64,000 nt of DNA from Calothrix sp. PCC 7716 (GCF_019977735.1 NZ_AP025018.1:4964580-5028579); one strand, 5' to 3'. Shown: positions 18,905-28,238, numbered from the stretch's first letter. The notes: generated by a model from the letters alone, not told the origin. A program made the numbers and translations.

Positions 18905-20281
18905 ATGAAACTTCCAAACGGTCCGCAAACTCCTGCAATTGTACAAATGCTTCAATGGGTTGCTACTCCCATGTGGTTTATGGAAGATTGTGCAAAACGC
19001 TATGGTGATATTTTTACTGTCCAGTTAAATATGCCACTTGTAATTGTCAGTAACCCACAAGCACTACAGCAAATTTTAACAGGTGATGCCAAAGAGTTTT
19101 CTGCCCCTAGTAATTTAAATACGGTGTTTGAACCGCTTTTAGGTACTAATTCTGTAATTACGGTAAGTGGTGAAACACACAAACGTCAGCGACATTTATT
19201 AACACCACCTTTTCACGGTGAACGGATGCATAATTATGCTCAAACTATTAGTAATATTACCCAAGAAGTTATTCAAAGTTGGCAAGTAGGTGAACCTGTT
19301 TGTATTCGTTCGGCAATGCAAACTATAACTTTACGGGTGATAATGCAAGCTGTATTTGGATTATATGACTCGAACCGTGCCCAAGAACTTGAAAAGGTTA
19401 TTAGCGTGATGATGGACGCAGGTGGAAGTTCTCCTTTACGCGCACTCATGTTATATTATCCTGCTTTGCAACGCGATTTGGGTAAGTTAACACCGTGGGG
19501 CACTTTTTTACGGCGCCGGGAAATGGTAAACAAGTTAATATATGCCGAAATTGCCGAACGTCGAGAAAACCCTGACCCATCACGTACCGATATTTTGAGC
19601 TTACTCATGGCAGCGCGCGATGAAAACGGTGAAGCGATGACTGATGTAGAACTGCGTGATGAGTTAATGACACTGTTAAGTGCTGGACATGAAACAACTG
19701 CAACAGCATTAACTTGGGCATTTTACTGGATACATAAAACACCATCTGTAGGTTATAAGTTAATAGCTGAACTTGATAGCTTAGATAGTAGAGATTTTGA
19801 TGCGATTAATAAGTTACCGTATCTAGGCGCCGTTTGCAACGAAACTCTACGAATTTATCCTGTAGGAATGCTGACTTTTCCGCGCGAAGTCAGAGAACCA
19901 GTTAATTTGTGTGGTTACGATTTAGAACCAGGTACTTATATTATGGGTTCTATCTATCTAACTCATCAACGTGAGGATATATATCCAGAACCAAAGCAAT
20001 TTAGCCCTGAAAGATTTTTGGAGAAACAATATTCACCGTATGAATTTTTACCTTTCGGTGGTGGTGTACGTCGATGTATTGGTAATGCTTTTGCAATGTT
20101 GGAAATGAAAGTCGTTATAGCAACAATAATGAAGCAGTTAGAATTAGAGCTTTTAACTACCGAAGATGTAAAACCAAAACGACGAGGTTTAGTAACAGGA
20201 CCCAATCAACCAATTAACATGCTCGTCAAAAGCACAACCAAAAGCACCGAAATACGTAAGTTGGATAAAACGGTAGCGTAA
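18905..20281 (+). CDS. Cytochrome P450 (CYP110-like), copy 1
   Basis: 458 aa. Heme-binding FGGGVRRCIG, I-helix SAGHETTATAL and K-helix NETLRIYP are all present. The start at 18905 gives MKLPNGPQTPAIVQML, which matches the CYP110-type N-terminus; an ATG at 18857 would add 16 unrelated residues. CYP110s are cyanobacterial monooxygenases thought to oxidise fatty-acid or terpenoid-type substrates; electrons come from ferredoxin. A paralogue follows 62 bp downstream, and the decayed AraC gene upstream may once have controlled both. Confidence 0.92.
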   Translation: MKLPNGPQTPAIVQMLQWVATPMWFMEDCAKRYGDIFTVQLNMPLVIVSNPQALQQILTGDAKEFSAPSNLNTVFEPLLGTNSVITVSGETHKRQRHLLTPPFHGERMHNYAQTISNITQEVIQSWQVGEPVCIRSAMQTITLRVIMQAVFGLYDSNRAQELEKVISVMMDAGGSSPLRALMLYYPALQRDLGKLTPWGTFLRRREMVNKLIYAEIAERRENPDPSRTDILSLLMAARDENGEAMTDVELRDELMTLLSAGHETTATALTWAFYWIHKTPSVGYKLIAELDSLDSRDFDAINKLPYLGAVCNETLRIYPVGMLTFPREVREPVNLCGYDLEPGTYIMGSIYLTHQREDIYPEPKQFSPERFLEKQYSPYEFLPFGGGVRRCIGNAFAMLEMKVVIATIMKQLELELLTTEDVKPKRRGLVTGPNQPINMLVKSTTKSTEIRKLDKTVA

Positions 20282-20343
20282 CCCAACAAAAAGTAGCCTT
20301 ACTTATGTAAAATCAATACATAAGCTATTAATCACAACCAGAC

Positions 20344-21684
20344 ATGCATTTACCACCCGCACCTAATAGTCCCAGTGCCATACAAATATTACGTTGGATA
20401 TTTACACCAATGTCTTACATGGACGAATGCGCTTCTAAATACGGTGACATATATACTTTAAACTTAAATCCAAATTATCCGGCAGTATACATTAATAATC
20501 CAGATGCACTGCAAACTGTTTTAAGCAGTGATACAAAAGAATTATCATCCCCTGGTGAGTTAAATGTAATTTTTACATTTTTATTAGGCACACAATCTGT
20601 TATTACAGCAAGTGGAAAACAGCATCAACGTAAACGACAATTAATAATGCCCGCATTACATGGTGAACGAATGCGCGCGTATGCCGATATTATTAATCAA
20701 GTTACAGATTCCGTTATATCTAAATTACCAATAGGTGCCTATGAGTCGATTCGCAACGTCACGCAAACCATTACACTCAAAATAATTATGCAAGCAGTGT
20801 TTGGGTTGTATGATAGTCCGCGCGCTACAGAGTTAGAACGAGTGTTAAGTGATATTTTAGAATCTACAAGTTCACCTTTATCTCTTGCTACTGGCATTTT
20901 TCCTATATTAGGTAAAGTATTAGGCAAATTTAACCCTGCACATAACTTTGATACTTTGCGACAACAAGCAGATAAAATAATTTACGAAGAAATTCAAGAA
21001 CGACGCAATAACCAAGACTCCCAAACGCGCGTAGATATTTTAAGCTTACTCATGTCCGCACGTGATGAAGATGGACAAGCAATGACCGACGTAGAACTGC
21101 GTGACGAACTCATGACATTATTAACAGCAGGTCACGAAACCACAGCAACAGCTTTAGCATGGGCAGTATATTTCATTTATAAAAACGAGAACGTCAAAAC
21201 TAAATTACTCGAAGAACTTAATAGCTTAGGAAAAAATCCTGATTCAAACGTTATTTTCAAATTACCTTACCTGACAGCAGTTTGTAACGAAACACTACGA
21301 ATATACCCCGTAGGACTACTTTGCTTTCCTCGTCGAGTAGAAAAACCTATATCCCTATGCGGCTATGATTTAGAACCAGGAACATTAGTTTACGGTTCAA
21401 TATACAACACACACCGTCGTCAAGATTTATACCCCAACCCCGATGAATTTAAACCCGAAAGATTTTTAGAACGGCAATATTCAGCTTATGAATTTTTACC
21501 ATTTGGTGGAGGCGCCAGACGTTGTATTGGACTAGCATTTGCTCAGTTTGAAATGAAACTAGTCTTAGCAAAAATTCTTACATCTTATCAACTAGAGCTT
21601 CTGACTAAAAACAAAGTAAACCCCAAACGTCGAGGTTTAGTATCTGCTCCCGACCGCCCTATCTACATGAATAGGTTATCATAA
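20344..21684 (+). CDS. Cytochrome P450 (CYP110-like), copy 2
   Basis: 446 aa, tandem paralogue of the preceding gene; both share DILSLLM(A/S)ARDE(N/D)G and TDVELRDELMTLL. Heme motif FGGGARRCIG, I-helix TAGHETTATAL, K-helix NETLRIYP. The start MHLPPAPNSPSAIQILRW is family-like. Likely co-transcribed with copy 1; a distinct substrate preference is possible because the segment before the I-helix differs clearly. Confidence 0.92.
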   Translation: MHLPPAPNSPSAIQILRWIFTPMSYMDECASKYGDIYTLNLNPNYPAVYINNPDALQTVLSSDTKELSSPGELNVIFTFLLGTQSVITASGKQHQRKRQLIMPALHGERMRAYADIINQVTDSVISKLPIGAYESIRNVTQTITLKIIMQAVFGLYDSPRATELERVLSDILESTSSPLSLATGIFPILGKVLGKFNPAHNFDTLRQQADKIIYEEIQERRNNQDSQTRVDILSLLMSARDEDGQAMTDVELRDELMTLLTAGHETTATALAWAVYFIYKNENVKTKLLEELNSLGKNPDSNVIFKLPYLTAVCNETLRIYPVGLLCFPRRVEKPISLCGYDLEPGTLVYGSIYNTHRRQDLYPNPDEFKPERFLERQYSAYEFLPFGGGARRCIGLAFAQFEMKLVLAKILTSYQLELLTKNKVNPKRRGLVSAPDRPIYMNRLS

Positions 21685-21760
21685 TATAACTATACGCATA
21701 TTATACTGCAAAATTTACTTAGTTTGAAATAAAACTAGTAAAGGATAGTTTTGATTAAAA

Positions 21761-22690
21761 TCATTCACTGACAACGCACTTAGTATTCAAACCTGCCCCT
21801 ACAAATGTTTTTATTTTTTGAGGTAGGTATAAGTTATGTTTTCCAGCAATACCGCCTATTTCATAAATCGTAATTTGTTTTTTAATTCCCTTTGGTTGCA
21901 CTTGCATTTCTCCATCAACCCGCACTATTTCTTTTAGTGATTTTAAAGTATCAGCGGAAATCAGAATTTGTCCGCCTGCTGTGTACTTTTCGATACGAGC
22001 AGCTAAGTTTACATTACTACCCATCACTGTATATTTAGCATACTTTTGGGAGCCAATATTGCCAGCAATAACGGCGCCTGTATGTATACCAATACCCATT
22101 GCCAAAGATGGAAATCCTAAAATGGTTAGTTGCTTATTAATATCATTCATCGCTAATTGCATTGCAATTGCACAGCTTACTGCCTGTTCTTCAGAATTTG
22201 CAATCTCTACAGGGGCGCCGAATATCACAAAAATTCCATCCCCAATCAAATCATTTATAGTGCCATTGTACTTGTGAATGATACTCGTCATTACCTCAAA
22301 ATAAAGATTGATAATTTCAACGATTTGTTCTAAAGATAATTGTTCGGATAACGCTGAAAACCCACGTAAATCGGAAATAAGTAAAGTTACAATTCGCTTC
22401 TGTCCACCTAATTTTAAGCCTTCTGGCGTCTCCAATAAAGTGGTTACTACTTCGTCGCTCAAATAACGTCCAAAAGTTTTCCGCATTCTCCTGTTGCTGT
22501 ACACTGCATATGTCGTTACCGCAATTACACCACCATATAATGCCAAAATTGATGGTAGCACTTGACTCAAGTACCCACATATAAATGCAAAATAGCTAGA
22601 AGCCACACTTACACCTCCCATAATAATTAAAATTGTGGTGTAAGTTATTTCTGGCGTTATTTTTAAATTATTTTGTATCCAACTGAACAT
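21761..22690 (-). CDS. Class III adenylate/guanylate cyclase with N-terminal membrane anchor
   Basis: 309 aa. Two hydrophobic spans at about residues 15-65, then a catalytic domain from about residue 85. Both metal-binding aspartates are visible (LISDLRGFSAL and LIGDGIFVIFG), as are the transition-state Asn and Arg (NVNLAARIEKY). It makes a cyclic nucleotide, most likely cAMP, in the cytoplasm near the membrane. No separate sensory domain is recognisable beyond the membrane part. Single gene, convergent with P450 copy 2. Confidence 0.9.
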   Translation of the reverse strand: MFSWIQNNLKITPEITYTTILIIMGGVSVASSYFAFICGYLSQVLPSILALYGGVIAVTTYAVYSNRRMRKTFGRYLSDEVVTTLLETPEGLKLGGQKRIVTLLISDLRGFSALSEQLSLEQIVEIINLYFEVMTSIIHKYNGTINDLIGDGIFVIFGAPVEIANSEEQAVSCAIAMQLAMNDINKQLTILGFPSLAMGIGIHTGAVIAGNIGSQKYAKYTVMGSNVNLAARIEKYTAGGQILISADTLKSLKEIVRVDGEMQVQPKGIKKQITIYEIGGIAGKHNLYLPQKIKTFVGAGLNTKCVVSE

Positions 22691-22782
22691 AGAAACACCT
22701 ATTATTCTAAGTAAAATGCATTAGTTAAATAGTTATTTGACTAGTGGTGTGTGTCATAAGTTTTGGAAGATTGTAGTTGTAG

Positions 22783-22799
22783 GGTGGGCAGTGCCCACC
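22783..22799. repeat. Dispersed hairpin GGTGGGCAGTGCCCACC
   Basis: An 8-bp stem around a single central G, also present at 54098-54114. A short dispersed palindrome in intergenic DNA. Confidence 0.7.
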
Positions 22800-22815
22800 T
22801 TACGCTCGGTACTAA

Positions 22816-23055
22816 TTAACGAGAAGATTCATAGATAATGGCAACACCAAAGAAACAAAAGATGAAAACTGCCGCACGTAAAGCCCACTCCCACAAACTT
22901 AAACTTGAAAGTATCTGAACAATGACAGAAGCTCCAAAAACTTGAGATACTACACAGGCAATTGCAAAACCAAACAGAGTTAAAAGAAAATATTTCAGGC
23001 TTTTACAAGCCCATCGAAATAAGAAATTATGGTTGTCGGGTAAATTATTTTTCAT
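22816..23055 (-). CDS. Small hypothetical membrane protein
   Basis: 79 aa from the ATG at 23055 (MKNNLPDNHNFLFRW). Two hydrophobic segments, about residues 20-42 and 52-74, and a charged C-terminus YESSR, so a two-span inner-membrane protein. No family recognised. An upstream start at 23100 would add 15 residues with a Cys-Lys-rich tail and looks less likely. Confidence 0.55.
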   Translation of the reverse strand: MKNNLPDNHNFLFRWACKSLKYFLLTLFGFAIACVVSQVFGASVIVQILSSLSLWEWALRAAVFIFCFFGVAIIYESSR

Positions 23056-23133
23056 GGCTTTGTCCTTTTGACACTTAAATAAAAAAGTAAACAATGACAC
23101 AGACAGCCAGTGCTAAAGAGTGCAACTTCCAAC

Positions 23134-23174
23134 AAAAAAGCTGGTCGCGCTTTCAGTAGAGCGCGAACCAGCAT
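23134..23174 (-). terminator. Rho-independent terminator
   Basis: Read on the minus strand, an about 14-bp GC-rich stem (GCTGGTTCGCGCT with its complement AGCGCGACCAGC, one bulge) is followed directly by TTTTTT. It lies about 120 bp after the stop of the leftward hypothetical gene at 23293 and ends that transcript. Confidence 0.75.
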
Positions 23175-23292
23175 GTGATTAGTGTGTAATCCTCGAAACG
23201 CTAGTTGGATAGTTAATCAATACCTATTCAATTGTTTATGGTGTCAGCTGTGTAAGCTGCTCAAATTAAAAACTTAGAAATATAACAGGTTG

Positions 23293-23670
23293 TTACAGCT
23301 TCTTTCGTCGCTGTCCTCTGTAAGATATTTCGACTGTGCCGATAAATGATTTAGAGTCACAGTATTCCACTCTCACGTTGCCAAAACCACTAATTATTGC
23401 GACAACAATAACTCTAGAACGAAAAAAATCAATAGGGTTATGTAGGGGTTGCGGCAACAACAAGGTTGTCATTTCAGAAGGTGATTTTGGAAGACTATAC
23501 TCAGAAGCTATATCTAGCATTTCCTTACAAGAACAGGTAATTAGGCAACCATTTGGAAAAATTATCCTTTGGTTATCTCTTCCAACTCTTTCTAGAAAGG
23601 CACAATATGAACTTCCTTCAATTAACTTGGACAAACTCTCGAAATATGTTTTTAGCGACAGTTGTGTCAT
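23293..23670 (-). CDS. Hypothetical protein (125 aa)
   Basis: From the ATG at 23670 the protein begins MTQLSLKTYFESLSKLIEGS and contains a Cys pair in LITCSCKEML; it ends with a basic YRGQRRKKL. No family recognised. The strand choice rests on a more protein-like sequence than the overlapping rightward frame and on the matching terminator downstream. It is divergent from the NACHT gene, sharing about 210 bp of promoter region. Confidence 0.45.
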   Translation of the reverse strand: MTQLSLKTYFESLSKLIEGSSYCAFLERVGRDNQRIIFPNGCLITCSCKEMLDIASEYSLPKSPSEMTTLLLPQPLHNPIDFFRSRVIVVAIISGFGNVRVEYCDSKSFIGTVEISYRGQRRKKL

Positions 23671-23880
23671 AAATTTGACGTTGCCCTTGCCAGAGCGAGT
23701 ATAACTCACCCTTATGGCTTATTTTTTAGTATATTAGCGTACTGCTATTTATTTTGCAACTATGCTAGCTTATTCGTTAATTATGTCTGTTTATCATAGC
23801 ATAAGCTGGTAAAAAAAACTAGCATGTTCGTTTATTGTTGCCTATAATTGCAGAATATACCTTCTTTAACCGTTACCGCA

Positions 23881-26220
23881 ATGGCCAAACCCTCCCTAAA
23901 AGTTTCTCAACAAGGACAAAAGCTTGCACACGAGGCTTTTACTAAGAAAGGATTTACGCAGGAGTCCTTAGCTGCTACACTCGGTTGCAACCGCTCTGTT
24001 ATCAGCAAGTTTTTCAGTGGTGAGAACGTCTGGGAAAAGTACTTTACAAGCATTTGTGACTCGTTAGGCATTAACTACAAAGAAGTTTCATACGGATATA
24101 TTCCCCCTGAAGTTAAGTACTCTGTTGACAAGGTACGCAATAAGGTCAGAGAACTTACCCAAGAGTTATGCGGAACGATGCGTATATTGGATATGACACA
24201 ACCAATTGAGTTAAGTCATATATATACTGATGTCAATATTTTGGAAAAGTTGACAGCACTTAGACGCAAAACAATCAACGAATTGCTCTCTGAATGTGGA
24301 TATGATGATTTTGACAGGTTTGGATTAGGCAAAGTTGTAGAAAAGCGAATTTTTGGAACAGAAGCAGTAGAAAAATATAAAAAGTTAATTGTATTAGGAA
24401 AACCGGGTGCTGGGAAAACTACTTTTTTAAGATATCTAGCAATTCAATGTAATCAAGGAAGTTTTCTCTCTAACCTTGTGCCAATTTTTATTCCTTTGAA
24501 ATATTTTGCTGAAGACCCAAACCGACCTAGTTTATTAGAATATATTAGTCAGCAGTATTCTGGATGTGATGTTACAGAAGACGAACTAACTGAGTTATTT
24601 AAGCAAGGTTCGGCTCTCATTTTATTTGATGGATTAGATGAGGTCAGTACTGAATATCAAGAATATACATTAAAAGAAGTTAGAAGTTTTTCTAGAATAT
24701 ATTTCGATAATCATTTTGTTATTGCTTGTCGTATTGCAGCATGGGAATATACATTTGATAAATTTACAGAAGTTGAAATAGCTGACTTTGATGATAAACA
24801 AATTAATGAATTTACCAAAAATTGGTTCAAAAATAAGGATATAAAATCAGATGAGTTTATTCGGCGCCTAAAACAAAATAACCGTGTCTACCAGCTTGCG
24901 GTTACTCCTTTGTTACTAACTCTTTTATGTCTAGTATTTGAAGAATCTGGCACTTTACCACATAATCGTTCAGAATCCTATCACGAAGGATTAGATGTTT
25001 TATTAAAAAAATGGGATGCAAAGCGAGGAATTAATCGAGACCCAATCTATGAAAAGCTATCATTGAAGCGCAAGAAAGATTTACTCAGGCAAATTGCTTA
25101 TAGTAGTTTTGAAGAAGAAAAATATTTTTTTACAATTTTAGAAATTAAAAGTATTATTAAGAATTGTATTAGCAAAATTATAAATCAAGACGACGATTCA
25201 AATATTTCGCAAGAAGAGATTGAAAAGCTTTTAAAGTCTATGGAATCTCAACATGGTATTATTATTGAGCGAGCCAAAGGAATTTTTTCATTTTCTCATT
25301 TGACTTTCCATGAGTACTTCGTTGCTAAAAGAATCGTGAGCTTAATTCCTCAAAAAGAAGAAGATTGTAACCCATCAGTTAGTAAAGACAATCAAAATTC
25401 ACAAAGAGTTAAAGAATTAAGAAAACTAACTGAGCATTTAACCAATTATAAATGGAGAGAAATATTTCTACTAGTAGCAGAAATTTTACTTGATACTAGT
25501 GAATTATTTAAATTAATGCAAGAAAAAATTAATAAAATTTTAGATGGAAAAGAACATATACAACAATATGTAAGAAGCGTAAATAAAAGTTCTCAAGCAA
25601 TGCTAGGCTTATTTGTAATGAATAGCAATCTGGAGACTAAAAAGTTTCAGGCTGCTGTACGTGCATTTTTTTTTGATATCGATTATGATATTGATTCAGA
25701 AAGAAAACTTTGCTTTTTATTAGAACCACGTACTAAGTATTTAACTTGTGGTAATTGTTTTACCCGTATATTTAAAGATATTAATAGTTTGGAGGAAGGA
25801 GTTATTTTAGCTCAACAATACGATAACATGGTAACTGATTCAAATCTTAAAATAATTAATGCAAAATCTGCTGATCAAATTATGAGAATAGCTGTTAATT
25901 ATGGCATTCAAACTAAAAGACTTCTCAGAGATAATAAAAATGAACTAGAGGAGATTAAGCATAATTTTTTTGAAGAAGAGAATTTTGAAGAAGATAAATT
26001 GAAGCATGGTGCCAACGAAGTGAGAAAAATTGCAAGTAAAAAACTTTTAGCTCACCAGCTACTAGGAGTCAGCTTTAAAGATTTTAGTAAGGAAGACCAG
26101 CAAACACTGAAAGACTATTATTATGCAAATAACTTATTAATAGATTGTTTGCTTCAAACAGATTGTGTTACAAGTAACCAATTACGTAGTGAAATCTTTG
26201 AAACATTATTTTTACAGTAA
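23881..26220 (+). CDS. NACHT-domain NTPase with N-terminal helix-turn-helix (bacterial NLR-like)
   Basis: 779 aa. The N-terminus MAKPSLKVSQQGQKLAHEAF is a cyanobacterial signature of HTH-fused NACHT proteins, so the ATG at 23881 is chosen over a TTG at 23848. HTH at about residues 5-60; Walker A GKPGAGKTTF near 173; Walker B LILFDGLDEV near 245; helical NACHT winged part to about 450 (FSHLTFHEYF), then a C-terminal helical domain. Related bacterial NACHT proteins are anti-phage ATPases that oligomerise on sensing infection. It stands 1.2 kb from the left end of the integrated element but carries a GGCGCC site, so it appears to be resident. Function in defence is inferred from family. Confidence 0.85.
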   Translation: MAKPSLKVSQQGQKLAHEAFTKKGFTQESLAATLGCNRSVISKFFSGENVWEKYFTSICDSLGINYKEVSYGYIPPEVKYSVDKVRNKVRELTQELCGTMRILDMTQPIELSHIYTDVNILEKLTALRRKTINELLSECGYDDFDRFGLGKVVEKRIFGTEAVEKYKKLIVLGKPGAGKTTFLRYLAIQCNQGSFLSNLVPIFIPLKYFAEDPNRPSLLEYISQQYSGCDVTEDELTELFKQGSALILFDGLDEVSTEYQEYTLKEVRSFSRIYFDNHFVIACRIAAWEYTFDKFTEVEIADFDDKQINEFTKNWFKNKDIKSDEFIRRLKQNNRVYQLAVTPLLLTLLCLVFEESGTLPHNRSESYHEGLDVLLKKWDAKRGINRDPIYEKLSLKRKKDLLRQIAYSSFEEEKYFFTILEIKSIIKNCISKIINQDDDSNISQEEIEKLLKSMESQHGIIIERAKGIFSFSHLTFHEYFVAKRIVSLIPQKEEDCNPSVSKDNQNSQRVKELRKLTEHLTNYKWREIFLLVAEILLDTSELFKLMQEKINKILDGKEHIQQYVRSVNKSSQAMLGLFVMNSNLETKKFQAAVRAFFFDIDYDIDSERKLCFLLEPRTKYLTCGNCFTRIFKDINSLEEGVILAQQYDNMVTDSNLKIINAKSADQIMRIAVNYGIQTKRLLRDNKNELEEIKHNFFEEENFEEDKLKHGANEVRKIASKKLLAHQLLGVSFKDFSKEDQQTLKDYYYANNLLIDCLLQTDCVTSNQLRSEIFETLFLQ

Positions 26221-26263
26221 TCCAAAAACTAAAATACTAATCTAAATACCATTAAATACACAA

Positions 26264-27322
26264 GTGAATACAAAAAACAATCTATTAATTAACTTGACCG
26301 CTGCCGAAAATATACCCACACTATCACAACAAGTTGGTTATCTTGTATCTGATAAGCATCAAGCACTACCTTTATCAGAGACAATACTTAATAAATTAAA
26401 TCGAGACTTACCAACAATTCTACATGCAGCATTTCAAGACGAAGATAAAGCAGCACTGTTAGAAGTTCATAAAACCCTTCACACTATTTATGAAATAAGC
26501 TTTAGTCATCCCTTATCATCAGTTTGCTTACACGAACATAGTCCTTGGTTATTGACAATTCGTAATCAAATTGAAATTGCATGGCTAAATTACGAAATTC
26601 CACGCATTCAAAAACAATTACCTTCCAATTCTGAAGTAGAAAACCCAAAATTACTTTGTGATTGGTTTATTGAACAGGCGCTTTTGGAGTCAAACCTTGA
26701 TAAATTTGTATTAGAATTTTTAAAAACCCAGGCATCCATTGAGCAATTCAATATATTTATACTTTCAGATGCGACTTTAAACTATCGCTTTTGCGACGCT
26801 TTAGCTCTATCATTACCCTACTCTTCAGAAAAAGTAAAAGCAGAAATTGCTCAAAATATATGGGATGAGTGTGGTCATGGAATACCTGAGAAATCACACG
26901 TTAGACAATTTGCGCGGATGCTTACTGAACTAGGTTTACAACAACCAACATCACCTATTTGGGAAGATTGGCGCCCATATGCAGGTCATAATATATACTT
27001 TTGCTTTGGTTTGAACCGGAAACATTACTTCAAAGCAATTGGAAATTTAGCAATGCCTGAAATTTTCGATTCAAGTCGCAATCGTAAAATTGTTGCTGGT
27101 TTAGAGCGTTTATATTCAGATGCGCGGGTAAAATGCGAATATTTTTATAACCATCTAGAAGCAGACGAAAAACATGGTTTAGATTGGCTGAATAATGTAA
27201 TTACTCCCATCGTTAACTCCGAACCATTGGCTGGAATTGAATTAGCAATTGGTGGCGCCATTCGTATGGAAACAATGAGACGCTATAATGAGTATCTAGC
27301 AGACAGGTTTGGCTTATTGTAA
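26264..27322 (+). CDS. Iron-containing redox enzyme (heme-oxygenase-like diiron oxidase)
   Basis: 352 aa, GTG start at 26264. Helical protein with the metal-ligand motifs expected of HDO enzymes: IAQNIWDECGHGIPEKSH and, near the C-terminus, YFYNHLEADEKHGLDWLNNV. These enzymes use a diiron centre and O2 to oxidise small molecules, often in natural-product pathways. It is the last resident gene before the element. In the element-free chromosome a 31-codon peptide gene and a P450 would follow, which suggests a small oxidative pathway. The exact reaction cannot be predicted. Confidence 0.8.
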   Translation: MNTKNNLLINLTAAENIPTLSQQVGYLVSDKHQALPLSETILNKLNRDLPTILHAAFQDEDKAALLEVHKTLHTIYEISFSHPLSSVCLHEHSPWLLTIRNQIEIAWLNYEIPRIQKQLPSNSEVENPKLLCDWFIEQALLESNLDKFVLEFLKTQASIEQFNIFILSDATLNYRFCDALALSLPYSSEKVKAEIAQNIWDECGHGIPEKSHVRQFARMLTELGLQQPTSPIWEDWRPYAGHNIYFCFGLNRKHYFKAIGNLAMPEIFDSSRNRKIVAGLERLYSDARVKCEYFYNHLEADEKHGLDWLNNVITPIVNSEPLAGIELAIGGAIRMETMRRYNEYLADRFGLL

Positions 27323-27371
27323 TATAGTAAAATGCTTAAATAACATAACATAACCAAAATTTTATGAAATT

Positions 27372-27390
27372 ATTATGGCAAAAATTCAAA
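27372..27390. other. Putative left attachment site (attL core)
   Basis: ATTATGGCAAAAATTCAAA, matching 48734-48752 (ATTATGACAAAAATTCAAA) at 18 of 19 positions. It contains a start codon that reads MAKIQ before running into element sequence and stopping after 18 codons. Confidence 0.6.
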
Positions 27391-27642
27391 AAACAACGAT
27401 TTTTCAATACTTTCAGCTATCTTGTCCTAGATAATGCTCAAAATATGCTTATTTTGATAAGGTTAGGTACCAATTTGAGCCTTTACAGAGTACATCAGTT
27501 CTAACTTAGTACATTTAAAAAATGCTCATTAGATGCTCAAAAAAGCATTTTATCAGCTAAAAGCCCTATAAATATGGGTTTTTATTAGGCTCAAAATGAG
27601 TTGGTATTAGCAAATAGCGTTAGATAGTTTGCTGTCTATATA
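27391..27642. promoter_or_regulatory. Left-end non-coding region with repeated GCTCAAA motifs
   Basis: 250 bp without a gene. TGCTCAAAA or its complement recurs several times (near 27435, 27470, 27530, 27590), and ACCAATTTGAGCC faces GGCTCAAAATGAGTTGGT across about 110 bp. Repeated motifs within 250 bp of an attachment core could be integrase arm sites. A weak hairpin, AAGCCCTATAAATATGGGTTT followed by T-rich sequence, lies near 27560. Confidence 0.35.
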
Positions 27643-27798
27643 ATGTGGCAGTTGAACAGCAAATTTTTAAAATCATTTCTTAAATTAAAAGTTTTTGTGG
27701 GGGTCAGTAGCACGGGAAGTTGCCAACCGAATTTTGACTCCAATCGGGGGAGGCGCATAGCAACCTCAAAAATATTGGAAAAATTTTCTAGGCTGTAA
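27643..27798 (+). CDS. Possible small basic protein (51 aa)
   Basis: ATG to TAA, 51 codons, beginning MWQLNSKFLKSFLKLKVFVG and containing PNFDSNRGRRIATSK; strongly basic. Its stop codon is the first triplet of a TAACGAAAGAATCAGGG motif, exactly as for the 58-aa gene ending at 40588 and (on the other strand, with a slight variant) the integrase gene. That shared arrangement is the main reason to think it is or was a gene. No family recognised. Confidence 0.35.
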   Translation: MWQLNSKFLKSFLKLKVFVGVSSTGSCQPNFDSNRGRRIATSKILEKFSRL

Positions 27799-27905
27799 CG
27801 AAAGAATCAGGGTTTCGGTCGATAGGGTGGGGTAGCGAGTATTTATAAAAAAAGATGGCATCTTTGATGCCATCAATGATGGCATCTATTTTCACAGCTA
27901 CCTAC
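27796..27905. repeat. Triple-dyad repeat, copy 1
   Basis: TAACGAAAGAATCAGGGTTT at 27796, then A-rich sequence, then GATGGCATC (27854), GATGCCATC (27866) and GATGGCATC (27878) at an exact 12-bp period, then TATTTT and AGCTACCTACTC. Each 9-mer is a palindrome around a central G or C. The site lies 55 bp from the stop codon of the RHH-like gene. Confidence 0.85.
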
Positions 27906-27960
27906 TCTCTCAAAGTAAGGCGACTCAATTTACCAACTCAACCGCTAAAAAACTACCAAC

Positions 27961-28122
27961 CTACTGCTTTTTTTCTTGCTCTTGACTATTGATTAACTTC
28001 TGTATGAAATCTCTTAGTTTTTCCCTGTAGTCAGGGATGCTTGTAAGCGCGTCGTAGTCGGCTTGTGTCACTCTAATTGATATTGTCTTTTCTAAAGGGG
28101 TTTCTTTCTTGGGTAATGGCAT
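27961..28122 (-). CDS. Small ribbon-helix-helix-like protein (putative DNA-binding regulator)
   Basis: 53 aa, beginning MPLPKKETPLEKTISIRVTQ and continuing ADYDALTSIPDYREKLRDFI. A short basic start, a beta strand of alternating residues (KTISIRV) and two helices is the layout of CopG/Arc/Omega-type ribbon-helix-helix proteins, which bind tandem short operators as dimers or arrays. It sits beside triple-dyad copy 1 and diverges from the 177-aa gene with 116 bp between them. Predicted role: repressor or partition/copy-control factor of the element. Family assignment is from pattern only. Confidence 0.65.
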   Translation of the reverse strand: MPLPKKETPLEKTISIRVTQADYDALTSIPDYREKLRDFIQKLINSQEQEKKQ

Positions 28123-28177
28123 TGTAAAGTTTTGTAACAATAGCTTGAATTAATACGTTTGCATATACTTTCATAAA

Positions 28178-28225
28178 GATAAGGAGGGGTCAAGTTTACC
28201 AGGCTAGCACCCCTCCCCTCTTATC
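28178..28225 (+). promoter_or_regulatory. Inverted repeat in the leader of the 177-aa gene
   Basis: GATAAGGAGGGGT pairs with ACCCCTCCCCTCTTATC across a 14-nt loop, ending about 13 bp before the ATG at 28239. The left arm contains AGGAGGGG, itself like a ribosome binding site. It may be an operator in the divergent promoter region or an RNA hairpin affecting translation. Confidence 0.5.
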
Positions 28226-28238
28226 ACGGAACAGTACC

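Noticed and set aside
23336-23704. Rightward 122-codon frame overlapping the hypothetical gene
   Set aside because: Its sequence is less protein-like and no terminator or operon context fits it, whereas the leftward frame has a terminator downstream.
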